A stretch of 64,000 nt of DNA from Maricaulis sp017643475 (GTDB taxonomy: Bacteria; Pseudomonadota; Alphaproteobacteria; Caulobacterales; Maricaulaceae). Positions 42,106-49,680 of the stretch are shown in pieces. The DNA is taken from NCBI RefSeq assembly GCF_047123815.1, contig NZ_CP138920.1, positions 1,550,001-1,614,000 on the forward strand. The letters are read 5' to 3'. Numbering within the stretch: position 1 is the stretch's first letter; every line of letters begins with the position of its first letter. Both the position numbers and the translations under genes were made by a program. The notes beneath the pieces are model-generated. The model ran no database searches. It was not told the DNA's origin and saw nothing but the letters and a program-made list of their open reading frames with translations.

Positions 42106-42525
42106 CTACTCCTCAGCGCTGGAGAGGGGTACGCCGTAAAGCTCGAGACGGTGATCGACAAGCTTGTAGCCCAGCTTGCGAGCGATCGCTTCCTGCAGTC
42201 GCTCGATCTCGTCATTCACAAATTCCACGACTTCACCGGACTTTAGGTCGATCAGGTGGTCATGATGGTCGTCCCCGACCTCTTCATAACGCGACCTTCC
42301 GTCGCGGAAGTCGTGGCGCTCGATAATGCCCGCTTCTTCGAACAGGCGGACCGTGCGGTAGACGGTGGCCAGGGAGATGCGCGGATCCTCGGCGGCCGCC
42401 CGGCGGTGCAGCTCTTCGGCATCGGGGTGGTCATGCGACATGGACAGGACGCGCGCGATCACGCGGCGCTGCTCCGTCATGCGAAGGCCTTTTTCGATAC
42501 AGATTTTCTCGATGCGGTCCGGCAT
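42106..42525 (-). CDS. fur: Ferric uptake regulator family protein Fur
   Basis: 139 residues. N-terminal winged helix (RMTEQRRVIARVL, ISLATVYRTVRLFEEAG) and C-terminal metal/dimer domain with HHDHLIDLKSGEVVEF. The CxxC that binds structural zinc in E. coli Fur is replaced (HLIDLKSG), as is common in alphaproteobacterial Fur. Start ATG 42525 has GGGGGA; the longer upstream frame overlaps rimI and is not part of the family. Last of tsaB-rimI-fur. Confidence 0.92.
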   Translation of the reverse strand: MPDRIEKICIEKGLRMTEQRRVIARVLSMSHDHPDAEELHRRAAAEDPRISLATVYRTVRLFEEAGIIERHDFRDGRSRYEEVGDDHHDHLIDLKSGEVVEFVNDEIERLQEAIARKLGYKLVDHRLELYGVPLSSAEE

Positions 42526-42562
42526 GTTGATTCCCCCGGTTGGATATCGGAGTGATATTCGG

Positions 42563-43018
42563 TCACGCCCCTGTTTGTCCACGCTCCAACAGAGTTTTTC
42601 GGAAGATAAGCGCATCATCGCGGCCACGATAATAGCGTGGGCGGCGCCCGATCTCCGAGTATCCGGCTCGGGTATAGAGAGCGCGGGCGGGGTCGTTATG
42701 CTGGTTGACCTCGAGGAAGAGCGAGATGGCACCAAGGTCAGCAACAGCCTGTTCAGCACGCTCCAGCACGGCCATGCCGAGTCCCTTGCCACGTTCAGCC
42801 GGGTCGACGCCAACCGTCAGTATCTCCGCCTCATCAGCAGCGATCCGGACCAGAACAAGTGCGATATGACAGCCGTCACGCTGGACCGCAAAAGCCCGGG
42901 TCGATGTCATGGACAGAAGCGAGGCGAACTCGCTGGCCGGCCAGGGATGATCGAAACATTTCTCGTGCAGCGCCGCCATGCGTTCTGCGCTCTGGGCGGC
43001 GACCTGTTCGACGATCAC
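42563..43018 (-). CDS. rimI: GNAT N-acetyltransferase RimI-like
   Basis: 151 residues. GNAT fold with the acetyl-CoA loop in VDPAERGKGLGMAVL and the RimI-like HNDPARALYTRAGYSEIGRRPRYY segment. RimI acetylates the N-terminus of ribosomal protein S18 in E. coli; adjacency to tsaB is the rule. It overlaps tsaB by four bases (ATGA). Confidence 0.9.
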   Translation of the reverse strand: MIVEQVAAQSAERMAALHEKCFDHPWPASEFASLLSMTSTRAFAVQRDGCHIALVLVRIAADEAEILTVGVDPAERGKGLGMAVLERAEQAVADLGAISLFLEVNQHNDPARALYTRAGYSEIGRRPRYYRGRDDALIFRKTLLERGQTGA

Positions 43019-43638
43019 GGATCCACTCCGCCCGGTAGCTTGGCGTCGGGCGGGCGCACATAAAAGGGCGTCGGCGGACTTTGGTCCTCGCCTGCCTGCC
43101 CAGCAACGTCCAGCAGGGCGACGAGATCAAGCTTGCCATCATCGAGGATATTCTGCCCTTCACACGCCACCAGTGCAGCACCTCCACCGGCCAGAGCGAG
43201 CCCGGCCACGCGCGCAGATGCGTCTTCGATTGAGAGCCGCTGTGCCTCGTCAGCTTCATCGCGCCAGATCTGCAGCACGACCTCCCCGCGCTTGGCGTCA
43301 TGCACCGTTGCCAGCGGGCGCGTCGCGGACAGGGAATGCGCAATCACGGCCAGGTTTGAGATGCCATAGGCCCTAGCGCCGGTCGACAGGGCTAGCCCTC
43401 GGGCAAAAGCCACACCGACACGCGTTCCGGCAAATCCACCCGGTCCGATCGTCACGCCAATGCGCTTGAGTGCACGCGGCTCCATACCCGCCTGCCTCAA
43501 CGCTTCCTGCGCCATGGGTGCCAGGCGCTCGGCATGGCCGCGCCCGATTGTCTCGCTCAGGACAATGTCCTGCTGACCGTCAATGCGCAGCGCCACGGAG
43601 CATTCCGCTCCGGTCGTATCAAAAACCAGGATGGCCAT
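43015..43638 (-). CDS. tsaB: tRNA threonylcarbamoyladenosine synthesis protein TsaB
   Basis: 207 residues. ASKHA-fold partner of TsaD in t6A37 synthesis. Opens with MAILVFDTTGAECSVAL, then GRGHAERLAPM and the conserved GPGGFAGTRVGVAFARGLA helix. Shorter than TsaD and without its metal site, as expected. nfuA lies 39 bases upstream and rimI overlaps downstream. Confidence 0.94.
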   Translation of the reverse strand: MAILVFDTTGAECSVALRIDGQQDIVLSETIGRGHAERLAPMAQEALRQAGMEPRALKRIGVTIGPGGFAGTRVGVAFARGLALSTGARAYGISNLAVIAHSLSATRPLATVHDAKRGEVVLQIWRDEADEAQRLSIEDASARVAGLALAGGGAALVACEGQNILDDGKLDLVALLDVAGQAGEDQSPPTPFYVRPPDAKLPGGVDP

Positions 43639-43677
43639 GGCGGCGGTTTAGAGGAATTCGGTGGCGCCGTCGCCTGC

Positions 43678-44241
43678 CTACTCCACCGCCTCAACGGACT
43701 GGATTTCCGGGATGTAGTGCTGGAGCAGGTTCTGGATGCCGGATTTCAGCGTCATCGTCGAAGACGGACAGCCGGAACACGCCCCACGCATTTTCAGGCG
43801 CACAACGCCCGTATCGGCCAAATAGGAGTGGAACAGAATATCACCACCATCCTGGGCCACAGCCGGTCGCACCCGCGTATCGATCAGCTCGATGATCTCC
43901 TTGACCACTTCCGAGCTCTCACCGTCATAAACCGCGTGACCACTTTCCTCCTGCGCATCACCCAGGATCGGACGTCCGGACTGAAGCCCGTCCATGATCG
44001 CGCCCAGCAGGAAGGGCTTGATGTGGTCCCACTCCACGCCGTCGCTCTTGGTGATGGCAATGAAGTCCGCGCCCAGGAATACACCCGTTACCCCTTCGAT
44101 CAGGAAGAGATCGGAGGCAAACGGCGAAACGGCGGCGTCTTCCTCATTCTCGAATTCCCGCGATCCAGCTGGCGCGATCTCACGACCGGGCAGGAATTTC
44201 ATCGTGTTCGGATTGGGTGTGGCTTCGGTCTGGATGAACAT
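43678..44241 (-). CDS. NfuA-like iron-sulfur cluster carrier
   Basis: 187 residues. N-terminal Nfu_N domain (FIQTEATPNPNTMKFLPG, typical of alphaproteobacterial/mitochondrial NFU1) and a C-terminal NifU-like domain with C155-x-x-C158 (GACSGCPSS), which binds a [4Fe-4S] cluster between two monomers and delivers it to target enzymes. AAGGAG lies eight bases before the ATG. It is followed by tsaB-rimI-fur, so iron-sulfur transfer, tRNA modification and iron regulation are neighbours. Confidence 0.93.
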   Translation of the reverse strand: MFIQTEATPNPNTMKFLPGREIAPAGSREFENEEDAAVSPFASDLFLIEGVTGVFLGADFIAITKSDGVEWDHIKPFLLGAIMDGLQSGRPILGDAQEESGHAVYDGESSEVVKEIIELIDTRVRPAVAQDGGDILFHSYLADTGVVRLKMRGACSGCPSSTMTLKSGIQNLLQHYIPEIQSVEAVE

Positions 44242-44308
44242 GGCAGGTCTCCTTGGCCATCACTTGGCGGTAACGGACAAAAACTTCAACCTCAGGAGCT
44301 GCAGGGGC

Positions 44309-44785
44309 TCAGGTCAGGGCGTCGATTTCCTCACACGCCATATCCCCTGGGACGACGGTTACAGGCACATTGCGTTCGGAGAACAAACCCTTGCCTCGTG
44401 CCAGCGCAGAAACCAGCGGTCCCGGCCCTTCACTCGAGCGCGACGCCCCCAGGATCAACAGCGATATTTCCGGATCCTCAAATAGCAGCTCGGACAGGAC
44501 CTTGGAGCGATCCCCTTCACGCAACAGCAATTCCGGACGCTCGCCGGTGACGGCTTCCGCATCTTCGGCCATGGATTCCAGCAAGGTCTCGGCTGCGGCC
44601 TCGGATTCCCGTTTCGCTGTTTCAGCAACGCCGATCCAGTGATTGAAGTCGGAAGGTTCATACGCCGCCAGGACAGTGACCTTGGCGCCGGTCTTGAAGG
44701 CGCGGCGGGCGGCAAAGTACAGCGCTGTGCGCGCTTCCGGGCTTTCATCCGCCACGACCAGGAATTTGCGTGTTCGATTTGGCAT
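44309..44785 (-). CDS. Universal stress protein (UspA) family
   Basis: 158 residues. Single Usp domain: FLVVADESPEARTALYFAARRA at the N-terminus, and a C-terminal LLILGASRSSEGPGPLVSALARGKGLFSERNVPVTVVPG. The usual G-2x-G-9x-G(S/T) ATP loop is only partly recognisable, so ATP binding is uncertain. It is 67 bases upstream of the nfuA gene and divergent from the membrane protein at 44861. Confidence 0.87.
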   Translation of the reverse strand: MPNRTRKFLVVADESPEARTALYFAARRAFKTGAKVTVLAAYEPSDFNHWIGVAETAKRESEAAAETLLESMAEDAEAVTGERPELLLREGDRSKVLSELLFEDPEISLLILGASRSSEGPGPLVSALARGKGLFSERNVPVTVVPGDMACEEIDALT

Positions 44786-44860
44786 GCCGTGCGACTGTGG
44801 CGAGTTTCACGCGACTCGTCCAGTAATTGCTGCTAAGTCGCTAGAAAAGGAGAGGATTCA

Positions 44861-45469
44861 ATGAGCTCTGTGCGGCATCCCGACCGGCGAAATCTGGGCA
44901 CCCGGCCAACACTGACCTGGCTGGAAGAGAATGCCCTGGTGCAAACGCTGGAGGATGGCACGCCCGTTCACAGCTTCGCGCTCGCTGACATCCGCCAGGT
45001 GCGCCTGGCAGCGGAAATGGCAGGACAGACCTCCCAGGTCGTATTGCGCATCACCAATAGCGCTGGCGAGGAGATGGTGTTTGGCTCGATGACCTTTGTC
45101 TCAGCGGGTGTGTTCCGGGGTGAATACGAGACGTTCCGCGCCCTGCTTACCGGATTGCACGAAGCGCTTCTGCCCCACCGGGAACAGGTTGAGTTCGTCG
45201 AAGGCCAGTCGATGGCCTTCATGATCACAATGTTCATCCTGGGAGCCCTCATCGCCGTTATGGGCGTTGTTTTCTTCGTGGTGCTCTTCTTGTTGCAGGA
45301 AAATGCCTATGGCCTCTTTCTTGTCCCTGTCACGCTGATGGGTGGTGGGTTGATGCGCATGTTCTGGCCCCGCGGGCCACAGGCCTATAACCCGGAAAAA
45401 TACCTGGCCGAGAACCAGTTCGACGCCCCCAGGGCCGAGGCTGGCACGGACGACGCTTCTCAGGGCTGA
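44861..45469 (+). CDS. Membrane protein with PH-like N-terminal region, function unknown
   Basis: 202 residues. The first 115 residues are soluble and beta-rich (LTWLEENALVQTL, SFALADIRQVRLA, VVLRITNSAGEEMVFGS), reminiscent of a PH-like domain; two adjacent hydrophobic helices follow (FMITMFILGALIAVMGVVFF and GLFLVPVTLMGGG), then a Tyr-Asn-Pro-Glu-Lys-Tyr segment. AAAGGAGAGG precedes the ATG. It converges on, and overlaps by 10 bases, the TetR gene. Not recognised as a named family. Confidence 0.72.
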   Translation: MSSVRHPDRRNLGTRPTLTWLEENALVQTLEDGTPVHSFALADIRQVRLAAEMAGQTSQVVLRITNSAGEEMVFGSMTFVSAGVFRGEYETFRALLTGLHEALLPHREQVEFVEGQSMAFMITMFILGALIAVMGVVFFVVLFLLQENAYGLFLVPVTLMGGGLMRMFWPRGPQAYNPEKYLAENQFDAPRAEAGTDDASQG

Positions 45470-46011
45470 GACAGACCGGTGATCAGCCGGTCCAGCAACC
45501 GGCCAACCCGCCGGAAATCCGCTTCACCGCTCTTCGGGAACAGCCCGGGATAGGCCAGAAACACGGCGTATTCGATAGCGGCCAGATCGCGGGCAGCCTG
45601 CGTGTCCATTCCGTTCTCCATTCGGTTGAGCTCGGCAAGGTAATCCAGCCGGCGATTATCCACCCGCGCCAGCACAACACGCGCCTGATCATCACTTGCC
45701 GCCCAGCGCCGGATCTCCGCCTCGACGCGCATGTCCAGCTTCGACGTCAACGCGCTGAGCCTGTGACGTCGCTCCAGAGCGCCTTCGCCAGCTGCATCCG
45801 CAGCGTCGATCAGGGCTAGAGTGTGACTGTGTTCCCAGTGCTCGAGCAGGGTCTCGCTGTAGACCTTCTGGTCCGCGAAATGGTGATAGAACGACCCTCG
45901 CGTCACCCCCGCACGTTTGCACAGACGGCTTATGCGCAGGCCGGCCGGCCCTTCGCGCCCCAGCTGGGCCAGCCCGGTCTCCAGCCAGTCTTCACGCGAA
46001 ATCCTGGTCAT
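45460..46011 (-). CDS. TetR-family transcription regulator
   Basis: 183 residues. N-terminal TetR helix-turn-helix (ISRLCKRAGVTRGSFYHHFADQKVY, about 25-49) and a helical ligand-binding domain. The start ATG lies within the stop of the upstream membrane gene (ATGA), so the two are co-translated. A palindrome just upstream of that membrane gene (46396-46411) is the natural operator, implying autoregulation of this two-gene unit. Confidence 0.88.
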   Translation of the reverse strand: MTRISREDWLETGLAQLGREGPAGLRISRLCKRAGVTRGSFYHHFADQKVYSETLLEHWEHSHTLALIDAADAAGEGALERRHRLSALTSKLDMRVEAEIRRWAASDDQARVVLARVDNRRLDYLAELNRMENGMDTQAARDLAAIEYAVFLAYPGLFPKSGEADFRRVGRLLDRLITGLSQP

Positions 46012-46382
46012 GCCTGCAACAATCCCGGCATGGCCAACGCGACTATCGGAATGAAAAACACAAACTGGGGATGACGGCTCGCCTTGAGCCTGTGACGGGC
46101 ATTCATGGCAAAATTCCACACTGCGATGGCCGCGGCCAGCCCCACCATCACGATGGCCACATCACGCCCGCCCGGGTTCAGCCCGGCATAGGCCAGGCCG
46201 ATGGCCATCGCGGCCAGGGCGATGGTGACAATGTGCCAGCAGAAATAGTGCGTGAACTTGACCAGTGAGTTGATCTCGCCGGTTTCCAGCAGGGGTTTGG
46301 CCACCTGTCGGCCCCCCACAAAGAAATGCACCAGTGTTGTCAGGGCCGCGAGCGCCGCGGCAGCAATCAGCCAGTTATTCAT
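46008..46382 (-). CDS. Four-helix membrane protein paired with TetR regulator
   Basis: 124 residues with four hydrophobic helices: WLIAAAALAALTTLVHFFVGG, FCWHIVTIALAAMAIGLAYAG, VAIVMVGLAAAIAVWNFAM and FVFFIPIVALAMPGLL. Conserved-looking polar residues are His19 in the first helix and the HYFCWH stretch. No named family is recognised. It is first in a two-gene unit with the TetR gene and has a near-perfect operator 14 bases before its start, so it is probably the regulated target. Confidence 0.75.
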   Translation of the reverse strand: MNNWLIAAAALAALTTLVHFFVGGRQVAKPLLETGEINSLVKFTHYFCWHIVTIALAAMAIGLAYAGLNPGGRDVAIVMVGLAAAIAVWNFAMNARHRLKASRHPQFVFFIPIVALAMPGLLQA

Positions 46383-46395
46383 CTCACCCTCAAAT

Positions 46396-46411
46396 CATAC
46401 CATGCGGTATG
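46396..46411. promoter_or_regulatory. TetR-type operator palindrome
   Basis: CATACC-ATGC-GGTATG, two perfect 6-base arms with a 4-base centre. It lies 14 bases upstream of the membrane gene that begins the TetR unit. Size and symmetry fit TetR-family operators. Confidence 0.7.
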
Positions 46412-46458
46412 TTTTGAGGTAAAAACAATCCGCGCTCAATGGCGCGGATTGTCGCAGA

Positions 46459-47013
46459 TCAGTTGTCGGCGGACATGCTCGGTGGCAGGGGGCTGACCTG
46501 GAAGCTCACCTCGACCTCGCCTGCACGCTCGAAAACCAGAGTGCCGGTGGCCGTATCGCCCTCGACCACCGTCGCCAGACCAAACACCATCAGGTGATGG
46601 CCCCCCGGGGCGAAAACCATCGTCTCACCGGCCGACACATCCTGAGGACCGATGGCGCGCATCTGCATCATGCCCTCATCATTCATCGAATGACCGTGCA
46701 GCTCGACACGCTCGGCGCCGTCGATACGGGCGCTGAGAAGGCGGTCCACAGAGCCCGCGCTGAGGGCAAGCGTGAAATAGGCGGCCGTGACATCGCGGCC
46801 ACCCGGGTGCGGACGCATCCAGGCTTCCTGAACGTCGATGACCGGCATGACACCATCATCGGCAAGCGGCGGAAGTTCCGCCATCTCGCTCATTTCCCCA
46901 TGATGCATGTCGCCATGACCCATGGACGCGCTTTCTTCGGTGTCAGAAGGCGCGCCGCAAGCGGCAACGGACAGGCTGGCCAGCGCGGCCAGCAATACAG
47001 ACGTCTTGGACAT
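46459..47013 (-). CDS. PCuAC periplasmic copper chaperone, lipoprotein
   Basis: 184 residues. Signal peptide with lipobox ending SVAAC (Cys19), so probably lipid-anchored. A His/Met-rich stretch follows (GHGDMHHGEMSEM, about 32-44), then a PCuAC domain with the copper pattern H...M (HGHSMNDEGMMQM) and, about 30 residues later, GGHHLMVFGL. PCuAC proteins pass Cu(I) to the Cu(A) or Cu(B) centres of cytochrome oxidase. The extra His/Met stretch may add metal sites. Its start is one base after the trpS stop. Confidence 0.88.
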   Translation of the reverse strand: MSKTSVLLAALASLSVAACGAPSDTEESASMGHGDMHHGEMSEMAELPPLADDGVMPVIDVQEAWMRPHPGGRDVTAAYFTLALSAGSVDRLLSARIDGAERVELHGHSMNDEGMMQMRAIGPQDVSAGETMVFAPGGHHLMVFGLATVVEGDTATGTLVFERAGEVEVSFQVSPLPPSMSADN

Positions 47014-47014
47014 G

Positions 47015-48052
47015 CTATCCCCAGAACCCCATGATTTCCTTGGCTTCAGTCACGACAGGTGCCGCGATCTTGTTGGCACGTTCGGCACCGGCAGCCAGGA
47101 TCCGGTCAATCTCGGTCTTGTCCTCGACCAGGCGACGATATTCGTCGGAGATCGGGGCGAGATACTGCACGGCCACGTCAGCCAGGGCAGGCTTGAAAGC
47201 GCCAAAACCCTGACCACCGAACTCGGCGAGGATATCGGCCTTGGTCTGGCCCGTCAGTGCGGCATAAATGCCAACCAGGTTATTGGCCTCGGGACGATCA
47301 GCAAGACCGGCTTCCTCGGATGGGAGCGGTTCGGGATCAGTCTTCGCCTTCTTGATCTTGCGGGCGATCTTGTCTGCGTCATCGTCCAGATTGATGCGCG
47401 AATTATCGGACACATCGGACTTGGACATCTTCGCAGAACCGTCACGCAGGGACATGATGCGCGCGCCCGGCCCCTGGATGACCGGCTCGGTCATCGGGAA
47501 AATCGCTTCGCCATTGCCGAAATCGCGATTGAAACGCGCGGCGATGTCGCGACACAGTTCCAGATGCTGTTTCTGGTCCTCGCCCACCGGGACATGGGTC
47601 GCCTTGTAGACCAGGATGTCGGCCGCCTGCAGGACCGGGTAGGTGAAGAGCCCTACCGAAGCGCGCTCCTTGTCCTTGCCAGCCTTGTCCTTGAACTGGG
47701 TCATGCGCTCGAGCCAGCCCAGCCGCGCCACACAATTGAAGATCCACGCCAGCTCGGCATGGGCGGGCACTGCGGACTGGGCGAAAATCGCACTCTTTGA
47801 CGGGTCCACTCCGGACGCGATGTAGGCCGCGGCGGCAGAGCGCACAGCGTCCGGCAGGGTGGCCGGGTCGTGCGGCATGGTGACGGCGTGCAAGTCAACA
47901 ACGCAATAGAAACAGTCCCAGTTTCCATCCTCCTGCAACGACACCCAGTTCTTCAGGGCACCCAGATAATTGCCAAGGTGCAGGGAACCGGTCGGCTGCA
48001 TGCCGGAAAGCACGCGTTGCGGGCCAGTGTAATCGGTCGGAGTAGCACTCAT
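47015..48052 (-). CDS. trpS: Tryptophanyl-tRNA synthetase
   Basis: 345 residues. Class I synthetase: HIGH-type H25-L-G-N28 in GMQPTGSLHLGNYLGAL and KMSKSD mid-protein (about 213). DPSKSAIFAQS and GEDQKQHLEL are further TrpRS signatures. It lies between murJ (79 bases) and the PCuAC gene (1 base). GAGG precedes the ATG. Confidence 0.97.
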   Translation of the reverse strand: MSATPTDYTGPQRVLSGMQPTGSLHLGNYLGALKNWVSLQEDGNWDCFYCVVDLHAVTMPHDPATLPDAVRSAAAAYIASGVDPSKSAIFAQSAVPAHAELAWIFNCVARLGWLERMTQFKDKAGKDKERASVGLFTYPVLQAADILVYKATHVPVGEDQKQHLELCRDIAARFNRDFGNGEAIFPMTEPVIQGPGARIMSLRDGSAKMSKSDVSDNSRINLDDDADKIARKIKKAKTDPEPLPSEEAGLADRPEANNLVGIYAALTGQTKADILAEFGGQGFGAFKPALADVAVQYLAPISDEYRRLVEDKTEIDRILAAGAERANKIAAPVVTEAKEIMGFWG

Positions 48053-48131
48053 CGGATAGCCTCGTGTGGACGGAGGAAAACAGGAGCCGCGGTCTTAGCC
48101 TTGCGGGCTCCGGGTCTCAAGCGTGTTTGTG

Positions 48132-49676
48132 TCAAGAACGCTTCAGGGAAGAGGTCACATCGGAAATGCGCAGGGCACCGGTAACGATCGCGGCGATTCC
48201 ATAAACAACCGCTCCCGCAGCGCTGACAGCGATAACGGCCAGTAGCGGAACGCCGAAAAAGAGCTGCGTAAGTTCCAGGCTGTAATACTGCGCCGCCCTG
48301 AGAGCTAGGCCCATGATGATGGCTGCCGCCAGAATACGCGGAAAGCGCGACATCAAACGTGCGTCCGGCTTAAACACATCGCGCCTGTGCAACGTCCAAG
48401 CCAGCAGCAGCGTATTCACCCAGCCGGCGATCGCAGTGGCGATTGCCAGGCCGACATAACGCAACGGCGTGCTAAACAGCGCCAGACCCAACGCCAAATT
48501 GACGACAACGGAGACGGTCGCGAATTTCATCGGGGTCATCGTGTCCTGGCGGGCAAAAAAGCCCGGTGCGAGCACCTTTACCAGAACAAACGCGGGCAGT
48601 CCGAGCGCAAACGGAACCAGCGCTCTGGCCACCATGATGGTATCGTTTGAATCAAACCGGGCCCGCTCAAAGAGCGCCCCGACCAAGAATTCCGGCATGG
48701 CGAGCAGCGCGGCGGCAGCTGGCAGGGTCAGCGCCATGGAAATCTCTACCGCCCGGTTCATCGCATTGGACGCACCCTCGTCATCGCCATTACGCAGGCG
48801 GGCACTCAGCGTCGGCAACAACACGACACCCATGGCAATACCAACCACACCAAGCGGCAACTGGTAGAGACGGTCCGCGAAATAGAGCCAGGATCGGGCG
48901 CTAGCCTGGTTAGTCGCGATCGCCGAGGTCACCAGGATATTGATCTGCGTGACACCTGCCGCCACCGCGCCAGGAATCCCCAGCACAATCAGTTTTCTTA
49001 CCCCAGGTGTCAGGCGCGGCAGGCGTAGCGCCAACCCGATGCCCAGCCGCTGCATGGCAGCATAGATCCAGGCCAGCTGGATGACGCCGGAAAGCGTGAT
49101 GCCCCAGGTCAGATAGTAGGAAAGTTCTCGCCCACGCAGCTCACTGAAGAACATGATCCCGATCAGTGTCAGGTTCAGCAGAACCGGCGCGGCCGCAGCA
49201 ACGGCAAACTTGCCGTGCGCATTCAATACCCCGGAAAACATCGCGCTGAGCGACATCATCAACAGATACGGCATGGCAATCTGCGTAAAGAGCACCGCCG
49301 TTTCGAAAATCTCCGGCTGGCCGACAAAACCCGGACCGAGGAAGACCATCAGCCACGGCATCGCCAGTTGCGCCGCGACAACAAGGACCAGCATGGCGGT
49401 AAACAGGACGGAAGCGACCTGTCGGGCGAACTCCCTCGCCTCATCCTGGCCATCGCCCTCGAGGCGCTCGGTATAAAGCGGCACGAAGGCCGAGTTGAAC
49501 GCCCCCTCAGCGAATATCCGCCGGAAGAGATTGGGAAACTGAAAGGCCTGCAGGAAGGCATCGAGCACCGAACCCGGACCGATAAAGGCCGCGAACATGA
49601 TCTCGCGGACAAAACCGAGGATCCGGCTGACCATTGTGAAAAGGCCAACAACTGCAGAGGAGCGCAATAATCTCAT
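48132..49676 (-). CDS. murJ: Lipid II flippase MurJ
   Basis: 514 residues, about 14 predicted helices. Moves lipid II across the inner membrane for peptidoglycan synthesis. Opens with the family motif SRILGFVREIMFAAFIGPG, then FRRIFAEGAFNSAFVPLY, and mid-protein QLPLGVVGIAMGVVLLPTLS. It begins four bases after the glnD stop, so glnD-murJ are coupled, and trpS follows. Confidence 0.96.
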   Translation of the reverse strand: MRLLRSSAVVGLFTMVSRILGFVREIMFAAFIGPGSVLDAFLQAFQFPNLFRRIFAEGAFNSAFVPLYTERLEGDGQDEAREFARQVASVLFTAMLVLVVAAQLAMPWLMVFLGPGFVGQPEIFETAVLFTQIAMPYLLMMSLSAMFSGVLNAHGKFAVAAAAPVLLNLTLIGIMFFSELRGRELSYYLTWGITLSGVIQLAWIYAAMQRLGIGLALRLPRLTPGVRKLIVLGIPGAVAAGVTQINILVTSAIATNQASARSWLYFADRLYQLPLGVVGIAMGVVLLPTLSARLRNGDDEGASNAMNRAVEISMALTLPAAAALLAMPEFLVGALFERARFDSNDTIMVARALVPFALGLPAFVLVKVLAPGFFARQDTMTPMKFATVSVVVNLALGLALFSTPLRYVGLAIATAIAGWVNTLLLAWTLHRRDVFKPDARLMSRFPRILAAAIIMGLALRAAQYYSLELTQLFFGVPLLAVIAVSAAGAVVYGIAAIVTGALRISDVTSSLKRS

Positions 49677-49680
49677 AGGC

